Shown here piece by piece: positions 25,995-38,729 of a stretch of 64,000 nucleotides of DNA. A model generated the notes under the pieces. It did no database searches and was not told where the DNA came from. It was given only the letters and a program-made list of their open reading frames with translations. Each line of letters begins with the position of its first letter. Positions within the stretch are counted from its first letter, which is position 1. Position numbers and translations under genes: made by a program. Origin of the DNA: Asterella californica (taxonomy: Eukaryota; Streptophyta; Marchantiopsida; Marchantiales; Aytoniaceae); NCBI GenBank assembly GCA_036924285.1, contig JAYKYS010000009.1, forward strand, positions 23,354,001-23,418,000, in the 5' to 3' direction.

Positions 25995-26644
25995 ACTTAC
26001 GTTTACGAAGTGTCTGGCCGGAGTTTAAACACAACTCCCGAGCATAAATAAGGCAGTTTACTACTCAAAGCTAGACGTGTCTGGTCCGCTTCGTTGTACA
26101 GAAGCGAATCACAGAGTAACACAAGAAAGACACGACAATTTGATGAAAGCAGGTCCGTAGAAACGAACGACGAGATCCATCTCGACTCGAACGTACAAAC
26201 AAGTGATACAATAGATCGAGAATTAAAACGTGGAGAGCAAAAGTACAATGTCCGGTTCAAAGCTTGGAATGCCAATCCGCATGGCCTACATGTACCCGTG
26301 CAAGAACTCGAAAACACCAGCACTCAGTGACATCTGACTGCCAGAACTCTGCCCTCAACTATGCAAGGCAGAGAGTATCACGTTAGCTCCTAATGCTGGG
26401 AGCTAATTCAGCTTTGTCGCTTCTTTGGTAGGCTCCTAACTTGAAACTATACAAACCCTGAACATAGGGTCGACAACTGATGAACGGCCAAGACAGAGCT
26501 ATTGAGCTGGATAAGTGGGCAACTGCGTTTGTGGCGGCAAGGGTGTAAACAGGACGTTTCGCTTGCCTAAATGGCGTGCAATTTACAAGGGTGCCACAGA
26601 CAGCATTCTGCTCATCTCCGGGCAAAAGGTTAGTTGTGCACTCT
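25995..26644. other. Downstream region of the MRF gene
   Basis: It contains the expected 3' UTR of the minus-strand MRF gene (stop at 26645-26647). Frames on both strands (for example 26003-26323) have no recognisable homology. Confidence 0.3.
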
Positions 26645-29600
26645 TCACGATGTTTCTGTTGCGCCGTTCACTGAAGGAACGTCTTCGCCAAATGATGACT
26701 TCAGCCACCCCTCACGTTTAGCCTGGGTAACGTATAACGCAAACTTCTCCTTGGCATCAGGAATGTCAAGTGAAAGGTCATCCATAATATCAGCCACCCG
26801 ACCGAAACCTTTCACCATCTGGTTAGTGGTGATCAATCCCTCATTTGCGCTTTCTTGCATTAATCCTAATAGACGGTCACTCTTCTTCTCCATGGCCATG
26901 GCTAAAGCCTTTTTGACCACCTCATGGTGGAAAAACGGCATATCCAAGTCACGGATGCACTGGCAGGCTTCACCAAGGTCACCTCCAGCTTCATATTCCT
27001 CCAACAGCTTAATAATCTTGTCTTTGGTGTCCTCCACAGCCAAACCAGTACCGCCGCCACCCCAGCAACGAAGAACACGCTCACCTGCAGTTCAAATTTC
27101 GTGCATAAGACGAAGATGCTTACCAAGATACCAGGCGAAGACTCCGGTTAAACTCGTAGAAAAACTAAAAAACTCAGGCAATAGACAAATTAACTAGGAA
27201 CCGAGAAGATGAACGGTATAAAAGCCAAGGCGACATTGAACTGTTGAAACTACAGCAGCCATATAGTGGGACGGCAAGATGTATATTCATACGTCGAGAA
27301 TGGTGGGACGGCAAGATGTAGCAAGAAAACGTCACATCATCCCACAGCACATTTAAAACTTTCGCTATGCTATGTCTGGATTTGGCGCAGTAAACTAGTG
27401 GTGTCACTCACACCGATAGTGTTAACAGTACCATCGGATTTAGAGAAGGATGGGTACAAAAACCCAGCATGACGAGCTTAGCAGTCCGTCATGCTCACAG
27501 GTTAAAACCTCACGCATAAGTCCACACACCTCAGAGTATACTGTACTCGTCAATAAAATAACTAGAACCTCATCCTTGATCGAGACATTACGTGTACTTT
27601 TACTCCACAAACGTCTTGATAAAACACTACATGATTCTCTGAACCTGCAGTGATGGAGAAACTTCGGATGAAGGAAGAGGTAGAAAACTGATATCAGGCT
27701 GGACTTACCTGCATGTCGAGCCGCTAAGACAGCCCTTGCATTGTGGATAACTTCTCGTCCCAAAGTATCATCCATCAGTTCTTCGTCAATTTCATCCAGG
27801 TGGATAGGAGCAAGGATATCATCGACGACTGCACGGGCCAAAAACAGAGCTAGTTCGTTTGCAGCATCAGGGATGTCTAAAGCAGTATCTTCCGCTGACT
27901 CCAACAGAAGGACGAAGGCTCTGATGATTTGCTGAATCGGTATAACTTCAGCGTAGAGTGCAGACAATAAAACTGAAGCCATTTCCTTCTCTCGGAACTT
28001 GCGGTCCATGGCTAACGTGAAAAGCCTTTTCAGAAATAAAGGGTGATAATCCGGGACCGCAAGATCTTCCAAGCTCCTAATGACTTCGGCTATATCATCC
28101 GAGAGAAAGTACTCCTGAATGATTGCCGTCGCAGCCTGCTTAAAGTTCCGGACTTCATCGCTGTCAATCGCGGCTGTGACAACCTCCATCGACGCATTTC
28201 GGCTGAGTGACGAACCCAACCATCCATCCTTTCTACCCTTGACAGTAATCTCCTTGAGCATATCTCCGGCGTGAGGAATATCCAAAGCCAGATCATCCAC
28301 AGCATCGGCGAGCCGGCTGAAACCCTTCGACATTTGACTGGAAGTAATAAGACCTTCCTCTGCACACTCTTTCAAGAGAGATAAGATCCCCTCCTCCGCA
28401 CTTCTCTTCTCCATGGCTAAAGTAACGGCCTTCTTGACAACCTCGTGATGAAAGAAGGGAACATTCAGTTCACGAATGCAGCGGCATGCTTCTGCTCTAT
28501 CTCCACTTTCGACATACTCGTTGAGTAGGTCCGTTATCTTTTTCTTCACCTCCTCAACGGTGGTCTGAGTACTTCCACCCCATTTCTTCTCGACAACCTC
28601 AGCATGATGTGGTGCCAACAAGTAACTCTTCTCTGCTTTTTGAATGACCACTAATCCTTCAGATCCCTCTGGCAACACTTTCGCAGTTCTGGAGAGGAAC
28701 GCCGGAGGTAATATATCATCCACCACAGCCCGTGCCAGAAACAATGCCAGTATATCTGTAGCATCGGGAATATCCAGGCTGAGGTCATCGACGGTCTCCA
28801 GTAGCTTTAGGTATCCCTTCGCCAACTGATCTGGCTCAATTACATCATTATACAATGCAGAAATCAAAACAGATGCCATCTCCTTTTCACGATCATGCCT
28901 GTCCATCGCCATGGAGATCAACTTCTTCACGAAATAATGATGATAATTAGGGGAACCCACATCACGCAGATTTGCTGCAGCCTCGGCAACATCGCCATTG
29001 GTAAAGTATTCCTCAATTATCCGGACCACCTTCTCTCTGTACTCCTCCAGAGATTGTGCTACTGGAGCACCAACAAGCTTGTACGGTTCCTGTAGAAAAG
29101 CAGGGTAAAAGTATGGTTCGTTTGTGTTCAGCCACTGCCTACATAAGTGCAAGGGTCACGTATATAAACAAACTGTTGACTGAAAAAGAAACTCACCTAA
29201 AAAGACGCTTATCCAAGGTAAACCACAACTGAAAGCTCTGCATTGGCGCAAGCAGTACATGGAGGAAGGCAAGATCAGAGCTGACAGAACCGAAACGGAA
29301 TAATTCATATCGTGGAAGAAGAAGAGGAAACCTCTTCGCTGTCATAGTTGGGGTCATTGCGGTCCAAGGCCGACTTGTTATCACCATCGGATAGTAGCGC
29401 ACCCCATGTACCTTTTCCTCCTCCACCGCCTATGATTCAAATATTGTCCAAGACATTATAAGCAAGATAGCAAATCATCTTGGTCAACTCACTCCTTTGA
29501 AAATTAAGCGGATCAGAGATAACTCATCGATCCGGATTAAGGACCCAAACGCGCTGAAGAGATGGATTCAACATGATCCTCAAGAGGTCCCGCTCTTAAA

Positions 29601-30449
29601 TATCCTTTTTAGATCACAACTCAAGGAAGCGGTTAGGACTTTCTTTCATGACTTTAGATGAGGGGTGACGACACATACGGCAACCAATAAGCAAAAACTG
29701 GGGCACCGCCAGACAAACTGACAATCGCTAGGAAGAGAACCTACAAGAAAGTGTCCCCCAGAATCAATCACGGGAAACTACCCCTGACCAATCCACCAGA
29801 GCCTGCAGGCCCCGTCAGGTCTTACCCCATCACGGACTCGTAGATTAGTAGTCTTAAAAGCCCAGAGACAGAATACCCGAACTTACGACAGTCGATACCC
29901 ACGCAAAGCATGAGAAATAATTGCCAATTTGAATGGCAACCCGAACATTTTTATCTCCCGGTGGCTGGTGCTAGGATTAAAGACTACCATAAGAGTCGTG
30001 AAAAACAGCAAAAGAAGGGTTACAACGGGTAATGTAAAGATCGCAAAATGAGGGTTTCCTGTGCAACAATAAATAACACTGTGGAATTGGTGGCATCCCC
30101 TACGAACAACCTTATACAATAACTTAGGGAAACCCAAAAAGTGAACCTTCAACAACCTGCAAAAGAGAAATGAAAATCAGATCGAACTTGGAAGGGCAAT
30201 AATTTCCTTGCTGATAATATTCAGCGAGGAAAACGACCAGGAAGGCTTACCTTTCTTCGGGCGACCAGTTCTCCCTGAATGAGATTTTTTGTCGTGCTTG
30301 CTTAGTACTGGACCTCCAGCTGCAGTCTTTGAACTGTGTTTCGACTCACCCTTCGGAGACTCGACCTCTGGCACCGTATCACGACCTTGAGATGCAGATC
30401 TCAGCAATTTGCGTTGCTCCTCCGTCAAAAATCCAGCTGTGTTGCTCAT
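26645..30449 (-). CDS. MRF: MA3-domain translation regulatory factor (MRF/PDCD4-like), complete
   Basis: Plant MRF proteins carry four MA3 domains, bind eIF4A and modulate translation under TOR and energy signalling; ECIP1 belongs to this family. Four exons on the minus strand: 30251-30449 (ATG at 30449), 29332-29429, 27709-29089 and 26645-27084. All introns are GT-AG and the total is 2,118 nt with stop (705 aa), a normal length. The N-terminus is Ser/Lys-rich and leads into a Gly-rich GGGGGKGTWG motif and a DRNDPNYDSEE motif typical of the family. MA3 repeats lie at about residues 113-235, 276-395, 412-530 and 575-690; each pairs a helix such as EEYREKVVRIIEEYF or IIKLLEEYEAGGD with an LDIPDA-type motif. 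GERVLRCWGGGG precedes MA3-4. No disruptions were found. An AG directly before GTCAGACACAATG suggests a 5'-UTR intron. Confidence 0.95.
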
Positions 30450-32199
30450 TGTGTCTGACCTGATTTTCCAAACCCTACTTGGCGTCTCTCAGTAAAAGAC
30501 CCACAACAAGCTCACGACTACTGCGATTCCGCAATTGCGAATGTACACTCCCTCCAGTTGATCAACTTATACGTCACTGTATTTTGAGGTCCTATCACTA
30601 CACACAGATGCGTTCGGATGACTCTCAAGAGCGGGAGATTTCAAGGGGGGGAAACTGGGTCTCTTTCCGAGCTCATGCAGATGTTCCTCAAATAAGTGAA
30701 TTCACTCTTAACAGGGAAAGAAAGGTGAGAGAGTGAGTAGGGGCCCAATGATGCTCCCCTCCTTCAATAAAGAGGGGAGAGCGGTGCTGAAAAAGAACAC
30801 GTCCACACCGAAACTAAAACAGCTTTGCGAAGCTTAAGCTTCTCTTCACATAATTATACTGAGAGCGACTTGAACCAAAGGAGTCACAAATACTGTCCAA
30901 AACCCTCGAGGCCGGACCTTGTAATGTAGGATCTTCCGATCTGGACTGTTCCCACTGGATCACAAGCCGTGTCCAAAAATTATCACTCGCGACCAGCAGT
31001 GAAGCCTCCGACGAGTGACACAACTCGCAAAGCCCTCAACTCAAACACCGGCAATTTCAAGGCCAACAACTCGGCAATCTGCGGCAATTGGACTGCCTAC
31101 GACAGTTCCCTGCTTTGTTTCACGAGAGGTCTGCACGGCATTTGCTTCGTTTCTCCTCCTCTTCCGTCGGTCAGCCCCGTGGAGAGCCTCTCTTGCTTGC
31201 TTCCTTCCTATCTCTCCTTCTCCGTCTTGGAGGAGGTTTGGTTGATTTACCAGAAGAAGGATAAAAGGAGAAAAAGGGAAGAAAAATAGAAGGAGACTAT
31301 TCGACAAATGCACACACTCTCCGCTGATAGATGACTGACGGGCTGACGACAGGATCTAGCTCCACAACATCATCTCGTACAGCAATGCCAATCCTCGTCC
31401 GGGTGAGGATGTTCTAGAGAGCATGCCAGGGAAGAAAAGAGAGGAGGCGTGAGCAGAGCACGGCAAGCGGAAGCCAAGGCAAGCAGAGGGAAGGGAAGAG
31501 CAGGCCGGGCAGATGCAGCAGTGGAAGTGGAAGACGAAGAAGAGGTGGATAGAGTCGAGGACGTGGAAAAGACCGGATAAAAACCGTCCTTCTTTACGGG
31601 ATGTCGGACGCAAACAAATCAGTTTCGTAATCTTTGGACTTTAGCTTGCGTGGATACACACGATTAGACCGCTGTAACCTCCCCTGAGTTTGATTAGGGG
31701 CGATAAGCAGTATTTAGAGGCCATTATCTAGGGTTCTGCCTTTCCTACTGAAGGTACACTTCGCCACGTGTGTAAGATCCAGAAGTCAGATGTATGGGGT
31801 TATTCGCCCTTTTGCGCTAGGTGTGGAGATGCTCCGTCAGCTTTGCCGAGGATTAGGGCTGACTTGGAGAATCCAATAACTCATCGACGGCTGTACACTC
31901 TGCACGACCACCTCATCGTGGACACCCGCCTGTAGGGTCTGTCTAAGCTGTCACTCGCATCGCGAATTAGGGGAATCCCTAAATTTGTAGTTTACTGTGG
32001 GGCGACTACTAGAACTACAGCCAGAGTCTTAATTTGTAGTCCCTTTCCATGGGCGCCCACAACAGTTAAAAGTTAGTTTTCTCTCTACTTACACTTTTCT
32101 TTTAGGCCAAGTAGAAATGACCTGGAGGATTTAGATAAAACTTCTGTTCAGGAAGAATTCCTTGCAACATTTCTGTGGCAGTTGCTACCTCCTTGCATA
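30450..32199. promoter_or_regulatory. Upstream region of the MRF gene and intergenic DNA
   Basis: The first kilobase would hold the 5' UTR and promoter of the minus-strand MRF gene. A C/T-rich stretch (31140-31250, plus strand) and purine-rich 31255-31295 are the only compositional features. Open frames on both strands (30969-31289, 31041-31313, 31356-31613) overlap each other and have no family motif. From 31620 to 32100 nothing was recognised. Confidence 0.3.
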
Positions 32200-32219
32200 C
32201 TCTCTCTCTCTCTCTCTCT
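32200..32219. repeat. (CT)n microsatellite
   Basis: Ten uninterrupted CT units, followed by ATTCTCTATGG. Confidence 0.95.
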
Positions 32220-32682
32220 ATTCTCTATGGGGCATGCATATACTCTTCTTGCATATTTAAGCATGCATTATCACCTTAGCTCAATTTGGCACCTGCATAT
32301 TCACCCAGGAAAGTTTCGGTCTTACGAAAAAAATTTTTTCTTTAATTCTTCGTGGCCCTTCGGCTGCTACACTTATAGGTTCAGTCCGTAAACGACAGAG
32401 AGTTTATTACTTCAATACAGATTTTTCGTTTCGGGGACATTGCGTTAGCTGAAATCTACAAATTTTTCCACGTCCACTGCGGCTTAGCTGGATGAAATAA
32501 TTTTGGCCTTGTCTTCTCGCCATGCTGGAACAGATACAAACATAAAAACAAGAGACAGAGATGCGAAGATTCCTCAGCAGAGAAACGAATATTCCTTGAG
32601 AAGTTTTTTTTATTCACCACCTGCATATACGCATACAGGAGACACGAGGTTCTGTTCCAGTGAGCGATAATATGTGTAGCAG

Positions 32683-32995
32683 GCAGATAATATGAAAGCT
32701 ATATAATACTACACCTCGTCACGGCCTTCTGCCAAAGTTGCGGCTCCTCTTCCACTAAGCTGTTCAATCTATGTTTACTGCAAGCGCTGTTGCCGAAAAA
32801 AGATAATATGAAAGGTATAGAAACGGTTCACTACACGGTACCAAGCGGTCCACACTGCCTTCTGACAAAGATAACAGGCTACGAAGCGCTGCACTTGTGC
32901 AGTAAGCAGTACAGTAGGCAGATAATATGAAAGCTATAGAAACAGTTTACTGCACGCTACCAAGCCATCCAGACGGCCTTCTGGCAAAAAGCTAT
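32683..32995. repeat. Three degenerate direct repeats, about 119-bp period, 3' of the Rep gene
   Basis: Units begin with GATAATATGAAAG(C/G)TAT at about 32685, 32802 and 32921 and continue to CGGCCTTCTG.CAAAG or a close variant. The second and third share more text (AGAAACRGTTYACT and a CCAAGC block). They lie just downstream of the Rep stop codon (33026). Replitrons are reported to have short direct repeats at or near their ends, so these may mark the element's 3' side. Confidence 0.7.
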
Positions 32996-33025
32996 GTGTA
33001 CCGTACATGTAGAAAAATATATTTG

Positions 33026-34532
33026 CTAGTCTACTTCGATAGGGCAGCTGTAGCTGCCGATAGGTCGGGTGCTCCTGAAGAGAACATCGGAAATTGCCAT
33101 GAACTCCGGAAGACTGTCTTGGGCTTCTGTGTGAACTGCGGTTGGTTCTTCCTGCTCCGGTGTCTGCTGGAACTCGCTCGGAAGTTGATGCTCGGCTGGT
33201 TGCTCTTCCTCTGGTTCTTCTTGTGCATCGAAGTACCTCTGACTGCAATGTGGACAGCGTCGATTGTCAACATGAAAGAAGATATTGTTGATGTCTTCTG
33301 GTGTTACCTGCTCGGGTCTGATGAAAGAGTTCCAAAGTGAGTCAGACCGTCTCTTCTGTATACCTGCGTGCATAATCCACCTAGGTGAGGCAGAATACTT
33401 CCCCGAAACTAGCATTTGACGCAGACAGCGGCCGAGAGTATTGGAGAGAGGGTTGGAGGCCTTGTACCTGTTAAACTGGAGTGCACGGGGTAAAAGGTTC
33501 ATGCATGTGAGTTCAACACGATTTTTGGTATCTGCAGCTCCTAAGAGGACAAATAATTCCTTACCGTCAGCGAGCATACTCTCAGTGATATTCTTCATCA
33601 CAGCGTGATGATGTTGGAGCTTCTCGTCCTTTAGGCAATATCCAACCATGCCAACGAAGGTGTGTAATCCCCTGTTAGAAAACTGTTTGACACATATCTC
33701 TGCCCCGACTGGACGCTGCTGGTCCCATCCGATGGCCTGAAGAAGTTTCTTTTTGACCTCTAGGCAAGACTTGCCATGGATCGATATAACCCCCTGAAAG
33801 TGTAAGTGTAACAAACTGCCCCCTCTCTCTACAGAAAATATTCCGGACAAGCACTGCCGCTGCAAGAAAGTGGAAAGCAAAGGGAATAGACAAACGTCTA
33901 AATCATTCCCGGTCCAGCAAACTGTCACAGATAACTCGAGTGTGGGGGCTCTCGCTCTGGCCTGCTTGCGGAGAGACATAATCTCGCTCCAAGTTCCTGT
34001 GATGAGTACAGATAAATCGATACCTAGACGGATCAAGTTCACTGCAGATGCAAGGAAGTCCAAAAAACCTGTACACAGACCGGACAGTAGAAGACTTGGC
34101 ATCACCTTCCCGTACAAAGTAGGCCGGGTAGCTAAACATCCGAAAGCGTCTGTCCTGCAAGTAAAGAGAAAGACCGTCGTCGGAGTAAGAAAAGAAGCGG
34201 TAAGGCCCAGCCAAAGTAGCAATAGGTAGGATATGCACAGGGCAGGGATGGCAGGTTTTCGCTATCTTCACGTAGTCAAGTCTTAGCAGGAAGTTTACAG
34301 TACTGTAGGTGTATAGTAGCTCCAGGTACATGTATCGACGACTTAGCTGTAGGGTATTGTCATCAAAGACGATCATCGGCGGTTTATTACACCAGAAAGG
34401 GAATCTTGGAGCACTGTCCGGAATAAGTAACGTCTCTAGGAGTAACTTCCTTTCGGCCTGGCTTGCCTCTACAGACTCTACCGCAGAGAGGAGGAGCTCA
34501 TCATCATCATCAGAGGACATGCTGGTTTGCAA
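33026..34532 (-). CDS. Rep/HUH endonuclease of a Replitron-like transposon, one frameshift
   Basis: Replitron transposases carry a single-tyrosine HUH nuclease (Rep class) that would nick and join one strand during replicative transposition. Two minus-strand frames overlap. The first (33903-34532, 209 aa) has an acidic start (SSDDDDELLLS) and a uniquely shared N-terminal region. The second (33026 to 34222, 398 aa) has the nuclease: a possible motif I LELSVTV, HUH motif LLHLHFQG (His codons 33806-33808 and 33800-33802), and motif III GYCLKD with Tyr at 33638-33640 and Lys three residues on. The C-terminus adds CPHCSQRYF and an acidic, Gln-rich tail. A +1 change of frame is needed in the 33903-34222 overlap; it may be a mutation or a missed intron. 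No SF3 helicase P-loop follows, unlike CRESS-virus Rep. The same architecture recurs at 45400-46852. Family assignment rests on motifs, layout and repeat association. Confidence 0.8.
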
Positions 34533-34649
34533 GATATCTCATCATAGAGTACTCTAATAGCAGATAAAGGAAAGAAAGAGAGTACGTACCTGGAGCAGTC
34601 GACAGTAGTAAGTATGGAGAGTAGCTTACCTGCAGCAGCCAATAGCAAT

Positions 34650-34752
34650 GGAGATGGAGTAATAATCCATCTCCAGGTATGGAGATAGAGTCTTCTCCCG
34701 ATAGTAATGGAGATGGAGTAAAAATCCATCTCCAGGTATGGAGATGGACTCC
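34650..34752. repeat. Tandem hairpin repeats upstream of the Rep gene
   Basis: GGAGATGGA-loop-TCCATCTCC, a perfect 9-bp stem with a 7-nt loop, occurs at 34650-34674 and again at 34709-34733. Each is followed by AGGTATGGAGAT, and the spacing is 59 bp. A third half-arm lies at 34739-34752. They start about 120 bp upstream of the Rep start codon. Stem-loops and iterated sites are what Rep nucleases usually recognise, so a role as replication or transposition end is plausible but inferred. Confidence 0.75.
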
Positions 34753-36710
34753 TCTTCCGTGACAGGACGTCAGCGTGAGCATCAGCAACAAAAGCAAGGA
34801 AAACAGTGTCCACCGATAATGGAGTGCGGACAAACGACAGCCGAAGGAATAAGTGATTTCACTGACGGACTGAAGAAGACTCGAGTAACAGTGCTGGCAC
34901 AATCGAAAGTGATAAAAAATGCCCACATTACCAGACGAAAACGAAGCGGTGAACCTGGCTAGCAAAACATGAGCATACACAGAGACGGTATGAGAACCCC
35001 GCGCGGTATCACAAAGCACAAAAAAACCCTGCGTAGCATGAGAACCCCGTGCGACCTCATGAAGGCTCACAAAGCACCTGACCGCACCTCGTCCGAGCCT
35101 GGCCCCGCCATAGACAAAAGCACAAGACAGGAGACAGCTATCTAGTTTCACACCCCCAACTCCAGCCGAAGTGCCACTGCCGCTGTGTTCTTTCACCCCG
35201 CCACACTGGATGAATGCAAACCCTAATCAATATACGATAACCGGCTAATCCAACCCCGCCTTAACGGTTTCTGCTTTTGAACGACCCCTGCAGCTCCTCC
35301 GCGCCCTACCGGTTACGTAGATTTCTCATCGCGCTTTTGCCGTTTGTCCATTTCCACATATTGTCCAGACAGCCCACTGCTATGCATATTCACCTTAGCT
35401 CAATTCAGTATATGTATTAAAGTGTGTTTATTTATGTAGATAAAATATTTTTATTTAAGAAGAAACTAAATGTTTTTTTGAATAATTTAGTCACACATGA
35501 ATATTCATAATACTCCTCTAAACTAAGTAAATGAAACTACTTTGGAAGTTTTTATTTTATATGAGTCGTCTACCCTCATAAGTAAATTCAGATCGATTCT
35601 TCTCAGTTCAAACCCGAGACATGTAGATTCTTAAACCCCCACTGAGGGTATAAAAGAGTCTCAGATAGAATATTTTTTTTGAATTCTTTTTCGAATTCAA
35701 AATCCTTCTCCGAAATCTGGAATACAGAAAAGCTCAGAATTTAACAAACTGGGTTCTGATAATGCTTAGATGAAAATTTAACAAACTGGGTTCTGATTTT
35801 GCAAAAGTGTAGCGCTTTCTAGTCGCTTTCCAACGCTACCTACCACGTCAACAACAAGTTAGACTTAAACATTATGAAAAGACGTAGTTTGCTCTGGGTA
35901 ACCCAGAGGTCCGTCTTTCACGTCCGCGCACATCAAAAAATGAGAAGTCTGGGTAACCTAGACCCTAAATATGAGGAGCGAGGATTTAACAAAAATAGTA
36001 TTAGTGCATTGCTTTCAGTATGTGTAATATTTAAAAAATTCAAATATAGCTACAAAAGAATTGGCATACGTGATATATATAATTAATTACTAAATGTGAT
36101 GTACTGTTGCATAATGATCATGAGCGTGAACCATACTGTTTTCTCTTCGAATGGACTGCTCCTATCCGCGTTGTGAATTTTCAGTCTCCAGCATTGGGTT
36201 TTTGTTTTCTTCTGTCTCTTTTCACAAAGTGCACTTTAGATGCATATACACCCTTACATTTATGGCCAAACTTTTATTCTTGGAAGAGTTTGTTGATAAA
36301 TGTAAGTATGATTTAAATAATAACACTATTCTTCAATAGCCATTGTATCTATAACATAAAACAAGATCATTTTATATCCTTGATGTATGGTTTGTATTTT
36401 CATACTGCTGATGTGTAACAAATTGAACTATCAAGATAACTTGTACTTATATAATACTAAATTCTAGTTGTATAAATTGAACAGTGTGAAGCTCGGATAT
36501 TATTTCTCAAGTTGTTTTTCTCGTTACTTACTCTTTCATTTGATGACATACATACTTTCTCTTCGCTTGTCATTTATGACTCTCTTAACTCAACTCACCT
36601 TGAAATCAATCTAGTTCATGGATTTTATGCTTCACATCCCGTTTGTCTTCTTACATGATCACGTTCTACTAGACGCTTGCGATGCATATTTCCTTGCAAG
36701 TCATGCATTT
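34753..36710. other. Intergenic, no gene recognised
   Basis: A minus-strand frame at 34510-35196 is long (228 aa) but runs through the hairpin repeats and has no family motif. Around 34990-35070 the phrase GAGAACCCCG...CACAAAGCAC occurs twice. GCATATTCACC occurs at 35384-35394, followed by TTAGCTCAATT, which is also seen at about 32275. The remainder is AT-rich. Confidence 0.3.
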
Positions 36711-36760
36711 GTAATTTATTACTGAATCTTTCGGCCGAGAAAGATTAGATAATAAATTAA
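36711..36760. repeat. Foldback hairpin, copy 3
   Basis: An imperfect palindrome with TAATTTATTA/TAATAAATTA arms around CTGAATCTTTCGGCCGAGAAAGATTAG. It belongs to the same family as the hairpins at 8664-8717, 14012-14067 and 54399-54447. A degenerate GATGCATATTTCC lies about 30 bp to the left. Confidence 0.6.
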
Positions 36761-37430
36761 ACTTTCAGTAAAATCTTCATTTTCACTCGTAAGTTTTTCG
36801 TTGATATAGTTTCTCAATTGCGTTTTAAGCATTTTCTTCCGGACTCTTTTTGTAACTCTCATTGGTATGTAACATTAGAATATATTTTGATTTATCACAC
36901 ATGTTTAGTCTATAATTTTACTATTTATGTAATTTTCAGTCATACTTATAACAAAATATTTTAAAAAACAAAACTAAGACGTAAATCAATAAGAATATTC
37001 TCAAAACATGGAGTTTTATTTCAGCTACCATGTTATATATAATGTATATCTCTCCTCCAATAGAGCATGTATATTGAACCCTTTGCAAACCAATGACTTT
37101 GACAAATATATCTATCTACATTATCGATTTCTTCCTTAAGTCAAACAGATAGTAGTTTGCTGGTGACCCCATTCGCTTGTAATCCGAGCAGTGTGAGGTC
37201 GAATTTTCCTGTTGTAGTGTCGCAGGGTTGCTCCTTTTGCTCATTTAGTATACAAGATATCATTCCCACAGAGGATTTGCACAAGTATCGCTGCTCTAAA
37301 TTCTAAGATCTGTTCAAACACACAAACACACGAGTTTTACCTAGAAATCTCATCTTCTAACAAAACCACACGGCTTCCAGACTCTTCAAGAGGTGCCCTG
37401 GACCTAAACAAACAACTATCACCTAAAATA
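36761..37430. other. AT-rich intergenic DNA
   Basis: No gene was recognised. A faint tRNA-like B box (GAGGTCGAATTTTCC, about 37196) lacks a convincing partner. Confidence 0.25.
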
Positions 37431-38729
37431 TCACATAGATATGTACTGGGAAGCTCCGGAAGACGCTTTCTGCTTCCATGTCACGGCTTCTAGTCATCTC
37501 ATGACAGTCTTCTCGAAGCAATTCTCGGCTTCTGGGGACTCAACTCGGCTTCTCACACCTCCAGAAGATTGCTCCTGCTTCGTAGCCGTCAAATTATCAC
37601 TATCTATCACACATTGTTCTTCCAGTTCCCAACGGGGTTAGATCAATCACAGGGTGTAAGTCCTCTGTAGTCTTCCCAGGCTTCTGCCTACGGAAACGAT
37701 TTTCCTGTAGCACTACAACGACATTCACTTTCACGGAAGCTCAATAGAAGTCTCGGAAGCTCACTAGAAGAAGATAAGAAGATGGGAAGATGAGAGAAGA
37801 TGGGGGAGAAGAGAAAATCTAAACAAGCGAGAAATTAAGACTCCGACAGGCTTCTAGTCCGGATCTTGACTAACAAGCCATCACTGCTTGTAATAATTTG
37901 GGGAAGAAGACAACAAATTCGCTTACAGTTACTTTCTACTCGAGGATGTCGTCTTCCGCTGTGAAAAGAAGGCTTCTTTCTTCTTCTGTCATTGCTTCGA
38001 CTACTCTGTCTTATGGGATCGCTTACCCATAGGACCGTCCGTACGTGGATTCTAAGTGCTCCACTGGATGAGACAAGCTTCGACTCTGCACATCTTCTAA
38101 CAATCACCGTCACTCCAGAAGAAGGCTTCCCATGCACAATTGGGTGTGAATCCGAGGAAACCCACTGCCGAGAAGACACAAACAAAGCTTCTGCACTCAA
38201 ATCCAAAATCCATTCCTCGAGAAGAAGGTACATTGGTGTTGGAAAGCTCACTCTCTCTACTTCTTGCTCCTACTCCTCGACACATCAGCTTAGCAACATG
38301 ACTACACGATGATGTCGTTCCCTGCTCGGCTGTCCATTATCTCTTTCTACAACTTCGATCCACTGCTGGAAGCGAGGATGCAGACCCCTCCGGTGTAATC
38401 CAAATCTACGTATGTCTCTAACATAGGGTGGAATATGATTAGTGCGTATAGTAATGTGTGTGAAATCCTACTCTATCTCTTAACTTATACTACTACCTTG
38501 AGGCGTATGGGAGATCCCCTCCAATCCTCAACTTGCAATCAGAGAGATGGGGACTGTCAGAAGAACCTCACATGCAGTCGGTTCTCTGCCTTGATTTAGA
38601 AACTTACTTTCTACTCATGCGCTGCCTACTCTGCCACATGGACAGTTAGCTAACTTTATCAAGAAAACTGTCATTTCTTAAGATAACAAATTTTGACTTC
38701 TACCAAAATTAGACAAGTCAATTGTCTTC

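Noticed and set aside
26634..27197. 187-aa plus-strand frame
   Set aside because: It is the antisense shadow of the last MRF exon, which has clear MA3 homology.
33026..34532. Rep gene as an integrated geminivirus or CRESS virus
   Set aside because: No SF3 helicase P-loop follows the nuclease, no capsid gene is nearby, and a second copy shares the same non-viral N-terminal region and repeat layout. A Replitron is the better fit.
34510..35196. 228-aa minus-strand open frame
   Set aside because: It runs through the 59-bp hairpin repeats and a short C-rich repeat, and has no domain motif. The Rep start lies in another frame over the same DNA.
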